DNA from: Sulfurimonas sp.
GTDB taxonomy: Bacteria > Campylobacterota > Campylobacteria > Campylobacterales > Sulfurimonadaceae
Assembly (NCBI GenBank): GCA_015487435.1
Contig: WFPU01000275.1
Location: 1 to 19,669, forward strand
Reading direction: 5' to 3'
DNA: 19,669 bases
Part shown: in pieces, positions 1 through 6,920 of the stretch
Numbering within the stretch: the first letter of the stretch is position 1
Layout of the letters: each line of letters starts with the position of its first letter
Made by a program: the position numbers and the translations under genes
The notes under the pieces: generated by a model
What the model was told of the DNA's origin: nothing
Seen by the model: the letters and a program-made list of their open reading frames with translations, nothing else
Database searches by the model: none

Positions 1-638
1 GCTCTATGATGTGATGCATTTGGATTTAAATCATAATACTCACTAAGGTAAGACAATCCATATCTAAATGATTCTAATGTCCTCTCAGCAAGTGATAATG
101 AGCACAAAGATCTATTTAATAGTGGAGGTAATCCAATCTTAACTAAGCTTTGAGAGATAAATCTATAATCAAATTTTACATCATGTGCTACAAAAATCGA
201 ATTACCTAAAAATTGTTTGAATTCATATAAAACTTTTTTAAGAGTTGGAGCATCTTTTGTGTCTTTTGTGTTTATACCTGTTATCTCAGTTATAAAAGGA
301 TTGATTTCACGGGTATATACTAAGGATTCATATTTATCTATAATCTTATTATTTTTTATTTTAATAGCAGCAATCTCTATAATTTGGTGTTTATCTATTT
401 TAGAACCATTAGTTTCTATATCTACAATACAAAATTCTGCATCATCTATTGGAAGAAATTTTGTTGAAAAAAAATATAATCCTCTGTTTTTTTGTATATC
501 CAAACCTTGAGCACGCCAAAGTTCAAGTGATAAATCCAAATCATTACCAAGTTGAGCGAAAAGGTGTTCTTTTGCTAAACCTTTTGAGGAAAGCTTATAA
601 ATACTCTTTGTATCAAGAATAAACTCTTTATTTAGCAT
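1..638 (-). CDS. dnaQ: DnaQ-like DEDDh 3'-5' exonuclease (partial, C-terminus outside window)
   Basis: Reading the minus strand from the ATG at 638-636 gives 212 codons open to the window edge. A 65-70 residue N-terminal extension precedes the exonuclease fold. Exo I is DIETNG (Asp73, Glu75); Exo II/III is HDVKFDYRF at 152-160 with Asp157; the final residues HHRA begin the Exo III HxxxxD motif (His211), whose Asp lies beyond the window. This is the family of the DNA polymerase III epsilon proofreading subunit and related free exonucleases, which remove 3' nucleotides using two metal ions. The start lies inside the 3' end of trpF (11-nt overlap), so it is the last visible gene of the HDOD-cheX-rpe-trpF run. 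C. jejuni, from memory, also has dnaQ beside rpe. Seen: catalytic motifs. Inferred: proofreading role; a polymerase-independent exonuclease is possible because of the N-terminal extension. Confidence 0.88.
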   Translation of the reverse strand, partial: MLNKEFILDTKSIYKLSSKGLAKEHLFAQLGNDLDLSLELWRAQGLDIQKNRGLYFFSTKFLPIDDAEFCIVDIETNGSKIDKHQIIEIAAIKIKNNKIIDKYESLVYTREINPFITEITGINTKDTKDAPTLKKVLYEFKQFLGNSIFVAHDVKFDYRFISQSLVKIGLPPLLNRSLCSLSLAERTLESFRYGLSYLSEYYDLNPNASHHR

Positions 639-1212
639 TGTTTATAAATTCTTTTACTTTGCGGGAGTCTTTTTTTCCATGAGATATCTCTACACCACTA
701 CTTACATCAACACCGTAAAAACCATATTGTTTTAGAGATGATACATTTATTGCATCTAATCCACCAGCAAGAATAATTTTTGAACAATCAATGTCATCAA
801 ACCATTCAATATTTAATCTTTTACCAGCGCCACCATATGCTTCACAATAAGCATCAATTAATCTGTATTCATTTGCAAATTGTGAAATATCTTCTTTTTC
901 TTTAGCTCTAACAACTTTTATATATGGGACAAATAGTTGATTATATAATTCATCTGATGCTTCAAAATGAATTTGTGCAAGCGTACAACCTGATTCTTGA
1001 ATATATGAGTTTATGGTTTGTGCATCTACATTGACAAAAAGACCAACTTTTTCTACAAAAGGGGGAAGTTTTTTTATAATTGCCCTAGCTTTATCTGGGG
1101 AGATATATCTAGGAGATTTTTCATAAAACACAAAACCTAGAGCATCTGCCCCAGCTTTAATCGCACTCATCGCATCTTCTAAAGATGTTATACCACAAAT
1201 TTTTGTTCTCAT
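628..1212 (-). CDS. trpF: Phosphoribosylanthranilate isomerase
   Basis: 194 residues, normal for TrpF. It converts N-(5'-phosphoribosyl)anthranilate to CdRP in tryptophan synthesis (Amadori rearrangement) on a (beta/alpha)8 barrel. Visible signatures: KICGIT at the N-terminus with the catalytic Cys6; LIDAY...GGAGK with Asp120 in the position of the general acid; LAGGLDAINV and VDVSSGVE near the C-terminus, which form the phosphate-binding loops. The usual QLHGxE motif reads QIHFE (80-84), a deviation next to the barrel rim that does not touch the two catalytic residues. The ATG shares one base with the rpe stop (TAATG), so translation is probably coupled to rpe. It stands apart from other trp genes in this window. 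Function is confident; the reason for its place between rpe and dnaQ is not known. Confidence 0.93.
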   Translation of the reverse strand: MRTKICGITSLEDAMSAIKAGADALGFVFYEKSPRYISPDKARAIIKKLPPFVEKVGLFVNVDAQTINSYIQESGCTLAQIHFEASDELYNQLFVPYIKVVRAKEKEDISQFANEYRLIDAYCEAYGGAGKRLNIEWFDDIDCSKIILAGGLDAINVSSLKQYGFYGVDVSSGVEISHGKKDSRKVKEFINNAK

Positions 1213-1856
1213 TAAATTTGTAAACTTTTAATAGCTTCTTCTTTTGAAGGATGTTTAAATACATAACTTCCAGCAACAACTACATCAACACCAACATCTT
1301 TTAAATCTTGAATATTTTTATCATTTACTCCACCATCAACCTCTATAAGACAATTTGGATTTATTATATTTCTCATCTCATTTAATCTTGCAGCTTTAGG
1401 GATAACACTATCGATAAAGCTTTGTCCACCAAAACCAGGATTAACACTCATAAGTAGAACCATATCTAAATCTTTAAGTAGATATTCTACAGATTCAGGT
1501 GGGGTGTGAGGGTTTAAAACAATCGCAGGTTTTATACCTAATGAGCGAATCTTTTGGATCAAACGATGTGGATGTTTTTCCTCTTCAATATGAAAAGAGA
1601 TGTACTCTGGTTTTAATGGAGCGAACAAATCTACAAAAAAAGTGTTATTCTCAACCATAAGATGAATATCAAGAGGTTTAGTTGCGCATGCGGCAACACT
1701 TGATACTACTACAGGACCAATAGTGAGGTTTGGAACAAAGTGACCATCCATTACATCTACATGAACTAAATCACAGCCAGCACTACATATAGCCTCAACA
1801 TCACGTTGAAGATTTCCAAAATCAGCACTTAAAATACTTGGAGCTACTTTTATCAT
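1212..1856 (-). CDS. rpe: Ribulose-phosphate 3-epimerase
   Basis: 214 residues, standard for Rpe. It interconverts D-ribulose-5-phosphate and D-xylulose-5-phosphate in the pentose phosphate pathway. Visible motifs: SILSADF (7-13), HVDVMDGHFVPN (32-43), HLMVEN (65-70), VNPGFGGQ (138-145) and EVDGGV (172-177). His32, Asp34, His65 and Asp174 match the family's metal ligands; Asp34 and Asp174 are the acid/base pair. The start is the ATG at 1856-1854 with AAGG a few bases upstream. A 40-bp gap separates it from the CheX-like gene, the only sizeable gap in this minus-strand run, and that gap holds a TATAAT box, so rpe-trpF-dnaQ can likely be transcribed separately. The stop overlaps the trpF start by one base. 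Confidence 0.97.
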   Translation of the reverse strand: MIKVAPSILSADFGNLQRDVEAICSAGCDLVHVDVMDGHFVPNLTIGPVVVSSVAACATKPLDIHLMVENNTFFVDLFAPLKPEYISFHIEEEKHPHRLIQKIRSLGIKPAIVLNPHTPPESVEYLLKDLDMVLLMSVNPGFGGQSFIDSVIPKAARLNEMRNIINPNCLIEVDGGVNDKNIQDLKDVGVDVVVAGSYVFKHPSKEEAIKSLQI

Positions 1857-1881
1857 TACAGACCTTTATTTATATAACGGA

Positions 1882-1887
1882 ATTATA
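1882..1887 (-). promoter_or_regulatory. Predicted -10 box for rpe-trpF-dnaQ
   Basis: On the minus strand the gap upstream of rpe contains a perfect TATAAT about 25 nt before the rpe ATG, which would start transcription near 1875 and leave a leader of about 20 nt carrying AAAGG. No good -35 is visible, which is common for the sigma-70 of Campylobacterota. Inferred from sequence only. Confidence 0.5.
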
Positions 1888-1896
1888 TCTAAGATA

Positions 1897-3291
1897 TCAT
1901 TTAGTTAAGAAAAATAAAAATTTATCATTATCAAAAATTAAATCTACTTGTACACCTTTTTTATTCTCAATAACTTCTAGTAAACCATCAATACTTTGAT
2001 ACGTTCTAGGCAGAGTAATATTTACAGTTACACCATGATCACCAAGCAAAGATTTGATTTTGCCACCAACTATATTTACAAGTTCTGCTAGTGTATCTAA
2101 AATTAATTCCATATCATCAGTACTTTCACCAATTAAAAGTTCACAAGCTTTTTTCGCAATTTTTGTTGGAAATACCAATATAACCATACCATCTATGTCA
2201 CCATAAAAACCTATTGAACTTGCAATTCTGTCATCTTTTTCTTTTATCTCTATTTTATTTACTTCAACAGCTTCTTTTTTTGCTTTAGAGTTTGTCATCA
2301 TCTCTATTGTAGCTACTGTAGCTTCTATAAAATTTGGCAACTTAGCAACTATGGCTTTATCAATTACACGTTGATTTTTTATATTTGCAGCACTACTTGC
2401 ACCTAACTCTTTTAGTAACTCTTTATTTAGTAAAATATCATCCATCTGTTTATAAAATAGCATTCCAGAATCTTCCATAGTTTCTTTAAATGAGACTGGA
2501 ATTTTAGTAAAATCTAAACCTACAAAACAAATTGTAGCATTGTATTCAGCAGCACTAGTAGAGAGTTTTGAGAAAAAGTTAAGGGCATGAATATTCATAC
2601 TTATAACTTTGTATGCATCAAATATAAACAATCTAAACCCAACATTTAAAGAGTTATTGTGATATGCAATATTAAAAGAGTTTGCTATCTCTGTATCTAA
2701 AAAAGCTGACACTGAATAAATAATAGCATTTCCAGCTACACGAGTAGCTATTTTTTGTCCCATCTGTCCTATAAATGTATCATCAATGATATTATCATAA
2801 GCAGTACTGTTTGAGCTTTTTTCCTGAAACTCTTTAAAAGTTTGACACACTACGGGATTGTGTCCAAAATCATGAAGCTCAATTGCCATAGCAGTTCTTT
2901 GGGATCTGTCACTACTATATACTAGGACATTTTTATTTTTATTTTTGAAGCTATTTGAAAAAAGTGAAGCGATGTCATATGATTTAAAAAGTGAAAAATC
3001 CATCTTTGTTGAATAAAATTTAGAAATAGCAGTAAACTTTTTAGTATCATAATCACAAAATCCTACAGCTATTCCTTTCTTTTTCTTTACCTTTGAAAAT
3101 AATTTTACAAATACATCTAAACCATTTTTATTGAAAAAAATAACTTTTTTCAAAGAAACTAAAATCATATCAGCATTTAAATCTAAAGTTATCTCAATAT
3201 CTTCAATGCTTAAAAAAGATGCACTATTGTTTCCATCTAAAAAACCTTGTGGGGAAAACAATCCAATTCCATTTTTAATCATAGCTCTCAT
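1897..3291 (-). CDS. CheX-like multidomain chemotaxis/signalling protein
   Basis: 464 residues, soluble, no signal peptide. The C-terminal part (about 315-464) resembles CheX, the CheY-P phosphatase family: GFYGDIDGMVILVFP, then a helix LAELVNIVGGKIKSLLG in which Glu403 and Asn406 match the CheX active-site ExxN pair. The N-terminal 1-115 looks like a STAS-type domain (strand-rich, with FLDGNNSASF and an FFNKNGL turn). Residues 120-160 resemble the start of a receiver fold (NVLVYSSDRSQRTAMAIELHD) without the phosphorylatable Asp triad, and 215-290 may be a second STAS-like fold. Its start overlaps the HDOD gene stop by one base (TAATG), so the two are probably made together. Met4 is an alternative start. 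CheX assignment is fairly safe; the N-terminal domains are inference, and the target phosphoprotein is unknown. Confidence 0.7.
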   Translation of the reverse strand: MRAMIKNGIGLFSPQGFLDGNNSASFLSIEDIEITLDLNADMILVSLKKVIFFNKNGLDVFVKLFSKVKKKKGIAVGFCDYDTKKFTAISKFYSTKMDFSLFKSYDIASLFSNSFKNKNKNVLVYSSDRSQRTAMAIELHDFGHNPVVCQTFKEFQEKSSNSTAYDNIIDDTFIGQMGQKIATRVAGNAIIYSVSAFLDTEIANSFNIAYHNNSLNVGFRLFIFDAYKVISMNIHALNFFSKLSTSAAEYNATICFVGLDFTKIPVSFKETMEDSGMLFYKQMDDILLNKELLKELGASSAANIKNQRVIDKAIVAKLPNFIEATVATIEMMTNSKAKKEAVEVNKIEIKEKDDRIASSIGFYGDIDGMVILVFPTKIAKKACELLIGESTDDMELILDTLAELVNIVGGKIKSLLGDHGVTVNITLPRTYQSIDGLLEVIENKKGVQVDLIFDNDKFLFFLTK

Positions 3292-4085
3292 TAAAGATCC
3301 ATCACTTTAGCAAAATCTTCATATATATCTTGTACATATTCTAGTTGAAAATCTATAAAATCATTTAATCCGGCTTTTACAAACATTGGCTGAGAAAGTT
3401 CATAAAATAGTAAAAGATGCATCCATTTTGCAAGGGTATCTATTTGTTCATCTTTAGATGGATTTAAACCTGAAGATGCGTATACAATTTGTTGTATCTG
3501 CTCTGACATATCCCATTTAGTTGCTATTGTTTTGCAGATGTTAAATAAAGAAGTGTTACATAACTTTACAAGTATAGTATTGTAATCTAAGGCATTAACA
3601 CTTCGTAAAAGCTCTACATCTTTTTTTTTAGTACTAAAGAGTGCTTCTGACACAATGATACTTGCTGGTAAAAGTGTTATAGCACTCTCTATCTCTTTGT
3701 CTTTTATATTAAGATGTTCTAAGATTTTTTTCCAATGTATGGAGAGATTTATTTGAAGGTCGTGAAATGAATTTTCATTTAGGTTAAAAAGCACCCACTT
3801 TTTTGGGCAAAGAAGTGATAGCATATAGTTATATACAGTTTGTTGTGAACCTGTAAGACCCAAAATACCAAATATTTGTCCAATGTTGCTAACTTCAGTT
3901 TTAAATCCATATAGCGGTTTATTTACTAAGCTACTTAGATAACCCTTTAATGCCAAATCTTGTTCTGCAGTTTTAGCTGCTTTAGTCAAGTTCCCATCAT
4001 TTAAAAGCCTAATAGTATCTTGCAATATTTCAGGCCTTGGTGGAATCTTATCTATAAAGTTATCTATCATTTTATTTGTAATCAT
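3291..4085 (-). CDS. HDOD-domain protein
   Basis: 264 residues, no membrane segment. Residues about 10-215 match the HDOD (HD-related output domain) pattern: IPPRPEIL at the start, DLALKGYLSSLVNKPLYGF, then an IFGILGLTGSQQTVYNYML helix. Metal-binding His/Asp pairs of true HD phosphohydrolases are not evident, as is usual for HDOD. These proteins act as non-enzymatic signalling or scaffold modules, often with chemotaxis, STAS or GGDEF partners. It is the first gene of the minus-strand run and overlaps the CheX-like gene by one base, suggesting the two proteins work in one complex. Upstream 4086-4213 is AT-rich with no convincing -10 that I would choose. Ribosome site is weak (AAAGA). Function beyond signalling is not assignable. 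Confidence 0.75.
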   Translation of the reverse strand: MITNKMIDNFIDKIPPRPEILQDTIRLLNDGNLTKAAKTAEQDLALKGYLSSLVNKPLYGFKTEVSNIGQIFGILGLTGSQQTVYNYMLSLLCPKKWVLFNLNENSFHDLQINLSIHWKKILEHLNIKDKEIESAITLLPASIIVSEALFSTKKKDVELLRSVNALDYNTILVKLCNTSLFNICKTIATKWDMSEQIQQIVYASSGLNPSKDEQIDTLAKWMHLLLFYELSQPMFVKAGLNDFIDFQLEYVQDIYEDFAKVMDL

Positions 4086-4214
4086 TATTAATCTTTGTTA
4101 AAAGTATTATTGCTTTATCTAGATTTTAGCTATATTTATATAAAATCATGTTTAATTACATTTTACTTTGATATTATTTATATAGAAACCAATAATTACT
4201 TAATTGCGCTTAAG

Positions 4215-4242
4215 TTGAAGTTTTGCTTCATCTTGGTATAAT
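4215..4242 (+). promoter_or_regulatory. Predicted rpmB promoter
   Basis: TTGAAG at 4215-4220 and TATAAT at 4237-4242 are separated by 16 bp; TGG before the -10 makes it an extended -10 type (TGnTATAAT). Predicted start near 4249 gives a leader of about 25 nt with AAGGA (4262-4266), 7 nt before the rpmB ATG. TGAAG/CTTCA (4216-4220 and 4226-4230) forms an inverted repeat between the two boxes. Confidence 0.7.
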
Positions 4243-4273
4243 TCGCAACTTTAATTCAAACAAGGATATCATA

Positions 4274-4462
4274 ATGGCTAGAAGATGCGCTATTAGTGGC
4301 AAAGGCCCTATGAGTGGAAACAATGTTTCTCATGCAAAAAATAGAACTAAACGTCGTTTTTTACTAAACTTAAGAACAGTTAGAATCACTCAAGAAGATG
4401 GAACTACAAAGAAGATTAAAATCTCTGCGAGAGAATTACGTACACTTAAGAAAAATTCTTAA
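4274..4462 (+). CDS. rpmB: 50S ribosomal protein L28
   Basis: 62 residues beginning MARRCAISGKGP, with the L28 core GNNVSHAKNRTKRRF, a central NLRTVRI strand and the basic C-terminus ELRTLKKNS. The start is ATG 4274, preceded at 7 nt by AAGGA; the upstream in-frame ATG at 4223 lies before the -10 box and is not used. L28 is a small basic protein of the large subunit. Only one Cys (Cys5) is present, so this is the zinc-free form that lacks the CxxC pairs of some L28 proteins. It heads a plus-strand unit with the K+ channel gene 19 bp downstream, an order I recall from H. pylori (HP0491-HP0490). Its stop codon lies inside an 8-bp hairpin. Confidence 0.97.
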   Translation: MARRCAISGKGPMSGNNVSHAKNRTKRRFLLNLRTVRITQEDGTTKKIKISARELRTLKKNS

Positions 4463-4463
4463 G
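4445..4463 (+). other. Hairpin over the rpmB stop codon
   Basis: CTTAAGAA (4445-4452) and TTCTTAAG (4456-4463) are perfectly complementary with a 3-nt loop, covering the last codons and stop of rpmB. It ends 8 nt before the AGGA of the channel gene. No T-run follows, so it is not a classic terminator; it could lower read-through or trim the message so that L28 is made in excess of the channel. Confidence 0.4.
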
Positions 4464-4481
4464 AACTAAAAGGAAATGCAA

Positions 4482-5612
4482 ATGAATCTTTTCTCAAGGA
4501 TTCGTACTTTTCTTAACTGGGAGGCATCTCCCAAACCCCAAGCTAAACTATTACCTGAAATATACTCACATATAAAACCATTTCGTTTACCTCTAATCTT
4601 AACTGTACTTACTATGATGATTGGTACTATTGGTTATGTTATTATTGATGACTTTACATTGATAGATGCAATTTACCAAACTGGTATTACATTTACAACA
4701 GTTGGGTTTGGTGAGATTGCTCCTATTTCAGATGCTGGACGCCTGTTTACAATTACACTTATTATTGCAGGTTTTGCTGTGTTTTCGAGTGTTATTGGTA
4801 TTTTAGTATCAGAGCTAAATAAAGGAAATATAGTTGCTATTTTAAAGGAGCGTAGTATGTTGTATAAAATTGCACGACTTAAAAAACATTTTGTTGTTTG
4901 TTACCATAATGATTATACTTTAGAGGTTACAAAAGAGCTTAGAAAAAATCATATACCTTTTGTAGTTATAGATCCACGCGAAGAGATTCATGAGTGGGCA
5001 AAAGAGCATAAGTATCCAACATATATAAAAGCTGAGCCACATGCTGAACTTAGTATGTTAAAAGCTCATCTATCTTCAGCAAAAGGGCTTATAACTCTAT
5101 CCAATTCAATGGCTGATAATATTGCACTTATTGCGTCTGTTAGGTTGTTTGAGAAAGAGCATTATCTTCCTCGTCCATATTATATTATCTCATCAGCTGA
5201 GACACATAGTGATGTAGACAAGCTTAAAAAACTAGGTGCAGATACTGTTGTTTCTCCAACAAAACTTACAGCTCAAAGAATAAGTGCTATGGCTGCGCGC
5301 CCAGATATGGAAAATTTACTTGAGGAGTTTTTATTTAAGAGTGATAATCCATTAGATATGCAAGAGATAGAAGTTCCAAAATATTCTTGGGCAGTTCTAA
5401 AAAAATTAAAAGAAACCCATCTAAGACAGATTACCAATACATCAGTTGTTGGTATTACTAAAAAAGATGGTAAATTTTCAACTATGCCAAAGGGGGATGT
5501 TTTAATTACAAGTGAATGCAAATTACTTGTAATTGGTTCAGAATCAAACATAGCTATTGCAAAAGGTTTATTAAGAAGAAGAGAGAAGCCAAAGGAGTTG
5601 AAATTTGTATAA
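4482..5612 (+). CDS. Two-TM K+ channel with C-terminal RCK (TrkA) domains
   Basis: 376 residues from ATG 4482. That start is chosen because AGGA (4471-4474) is 7 nt upstream; the in-frame ATG at 4476 is only 1 nt from it. Order: cytosolic N-terminus; TM1 about 36-55; pore helix and filter TTVGFGE (about 72-78), a K+ selectivity signature; TM2 about 88-110; RCK_N Rossmann-like fold from about 136; RCK_C to the end (VVGITKKDGKF ... LLVIGS). It should form a tetrameric inner-membrane K+ channel gated by a cytosolic ring. The usual glycine-rich nucleotide loop is replaced by VVCYHNDYTLEV, so NAD(H)/ATP binding of the classic type is doubtful. It resembles the H. pylori channel downstream of rpmB (HpKchA). 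It overlaps the argJ start by 8 nt. Confidence 0.88.
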   Translation: MNLFSRIRTFLNWEASPKPQAKLLPEIYSHIKPFRLPLILTVLTMMIGTIGYVIIDDFTLIDAIYQTGITFTTVGFGEIAPISDAGRLFTITLIIAGFAVFSSVIGILVSELNKGNIVAILKERSMLYKIARLKKHFVVCYHNDYTLEVTKELRKNHIPFVVIDPREEIHEWAKEHKYPTYIKAEPHAELSMLKAHLSSAKGLITLSNSMADNIALIASVRLFEKEHYLPRPYYIISSAETHSDVDKLKKLGADTVVSPTKLTAQRISAMAARPDMENLLEEFLFKSDNPLDMQEIEVPKYSWAVLKKLKETHLRQITNTSVVGITKKDGKFSTMPKGDVLITSECKLLVIGSESNIAIAKGLLRRREKPKELKFV

Positions 5613-6783
5613 ATTAATTTTATCAGATGCTGGTGTTTGTGCAAGTGATGGTTTTTTTGCAGATGGTATAAGTGCTGGATTAAAGGCAGAAAATGCAAAA
5701 GATATGGCATTTATCTATTCAGATACTGAGTGCTCAGTGGCATCTGTTTTTACCACAAATAAGATGGCAGCGGCACCTATAAAACATTTTAAAAACAAAG
5801 GTAATTTTAAAACAAATTTTATCCTTATAAATTCTAAAAATGCAAATGCTATGACTGGTACAAAAGGTCTTGAAGATATAGATGATATACTTTTGAGATG
5901 TGGAGATGATAAAATAAATCCAATAATGAGTTCAACAGGTGTTATAGGTGTTAGACTTCCAAAAGAAAAAATCATTAAAGGAATTAAACTTTTTGATATA
6001 GCTCAAAAAAATCCACATGCCGCAGCTCAAGCTATAATGACAACTGATAGCTACTCTAAAGAGTGTGCTTTTAGAGTTGAGCTTGATAATGGTAATAGTT
6101 TTAACATTGGGGCTATGGCTAAAGGTGCTGGTATGATAAACCCTGCTATGGCTACAATGCTTTGTTTTATCACAACTGATGCGAATATTTCAAAATCTGA
6201 TATGCAAGAGATTCTAGATGAATCTGTAAAGACTACATTTAATGCTATAAGTGTGGATGGTGATACTTCAACAAATGATACTGTTATCATTTTAAGTAAT
6301 GCTAAAAGTGGATGCTTTGACAAAGAAGCTTTTACAGAAGCACTTACAAAAGTTATGCAATTTTTGGCATTAGAGATGGCCAGAGATGGCGAAGGTGCTA
6401 CAAAATTAGTGACTTACAATGTTACTGGTGCAAAAGATGATAAAGAAGCAGAGATAGTTGCTAAAGCATTGTCTAATTCCCTTTTAGTTAAAACGGCACT
6501 TTATGGTGAAGACCCAAACTGGGGAAGAATTGCTTCAACAGTTGGTGCAAGTGGCGTAGAAGCTTATGAAGAAAAACTAAAAATCTCTTTTGATGGTTTA
6601 TGTGTATACGATAGAGGTGAAGTTTTCTTTGATGAGGCTATGGAGGCAAAAGCTGCTACAGTTATGACTCATTCTAAATTTACAATAAGTTGTGATTTAG
6701 GTATAGCAAATGGCACTTTCAAAGCTTACGGATGTGATTTGGGTTATGAGTATGTAAAGATTAATGCAGACTATAGAACATAA
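5605..6783 (+). CDS. argJ: Glutamate N-acetyltransferase / ornithine acetyltransferase
   Basis: 392 residues, typical for ArgJ. It moves acetyl from N-acetylornithine to glutamate, recycling acetyl groups in arginine synthesis; some members also use acetyl-CoA. Motifs: STGVIG at 110-115 (oxyanion hole, Thr111/Gly112), KGAGMINPAMATML at 173-186 in which Thr184 is the nucleophile freed by self-cleavage after Ala183, LYGEDPNWGRI, and the C-terminal NADYRT. The precursor would therefore split into alpha (1-183) and beta (184-392) chains. Start is TTG 5605 with AAAGGAG ending 7 nt upstream; it overlaps the channel stop by 8 nt, so expression is likely coupled. No other arginine gene is in the window. 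Whether it is mono- or bifunctional cannot be read from sequence. Confidence 0.95.
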   Translation: MYKLILSDAGVCASDGFFADGISAGLKAENAKDMAFIYSDTECSVASVFTTNKMAAAPIKHFKNKGNFKTNFILINSKNANAMTGTKGLEDIDDILLRCGDDKINPIMSSTGVIGVRLPKEKIIKGIKLFDIAQKNPHAAAQAIMTTDSYSKECAFRVELDNGNSFNIGAMAKGAGMINPAMATMLCFITTDANISKSDMQEILDESVKTTFNAISVDGDTSTNDTVIILSNAKSGCFDKEAFTEALTKVMQFLALEMARDGEGATKLVTYNVTGAKDDKEAEIVAKALSNSLLVKTALYGEDPNWGRIASTVGASGVEAYEEKLKISFDGLCVYDRGEVFFDEAMEAKAATVMTHSKFTISCDLGIANGTFKAYGCDLGYEYVKINADYRT

Positions 6784-6820
6784 TTGTCATCTATAAGTTA
6801 TTAACAAATAAGTCAAGCTT

Positions 6821-6843
6821 AAAATGATGAAACTATCGTCATT
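6821..6843 (-). terminator. Hairpin between convergent genes, possible terminator
   Basis: AATGATGA (6823-6830) and TCGTCATT (6836-6843) pair over 8 bp with one G-U and a 5-nt loop. On the minus strand the stem is followed by TTTT, so it best serves the lnt-ppk-carbonic anhydrase unit. Short T-run, so only moderately convincing. Confidence 0.35.
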
Positions 6844-6861
6844 CTGGACTTAATCTAGAAT
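6837..6861. repeat. Imperfect palindromic intergenic element
   Basis: ATTCTGGA (6841-6848) and TCTAGAAT (6854-6861) form an 8-bp inverted repeat with one mismatch (a G-T wobble in RNA of one strand) around CTTAA, preceded by CGTC. The wording CGTCATTCTGGACTTAATC resembles palindromic intergenic repeats seen in many bacterial genomes with a CGTCATTCTGGACTTGATCCAGAAT-like core. Only one copy is in this window, so repeat status is inference. Confidence 0.35.
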
Positions 6862-6920
6862 TTAGGCTATGCAAGAAAAGAGTATTAAATGGCAATAATA
6901 TTAGTTTATAAAAATAAAAC

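Noticed and set aside
217..510. 97-codon plus-strand frame
   Set aside because: It lies opposite the dnaQ exonuclease frame, which has clear catalytic motifs; the plus-strand product has no recognisable features or ribosome site.
4223..4273. Longer N-terminus for rpmB starting at ATG 4223
   Set aside because: It lies upstream of the predicted -10 and would add 17 residues absent from L28; ATG 4274 has a good AAGGA.
5273..6323. Minus-strand frames of 86-145 codons at 5273-5710, 5715-5975 and 6051-6323
   Set aside because: They are antisense shadows of the K+ channel and argJ genes, whose family motifs run through the whole region.
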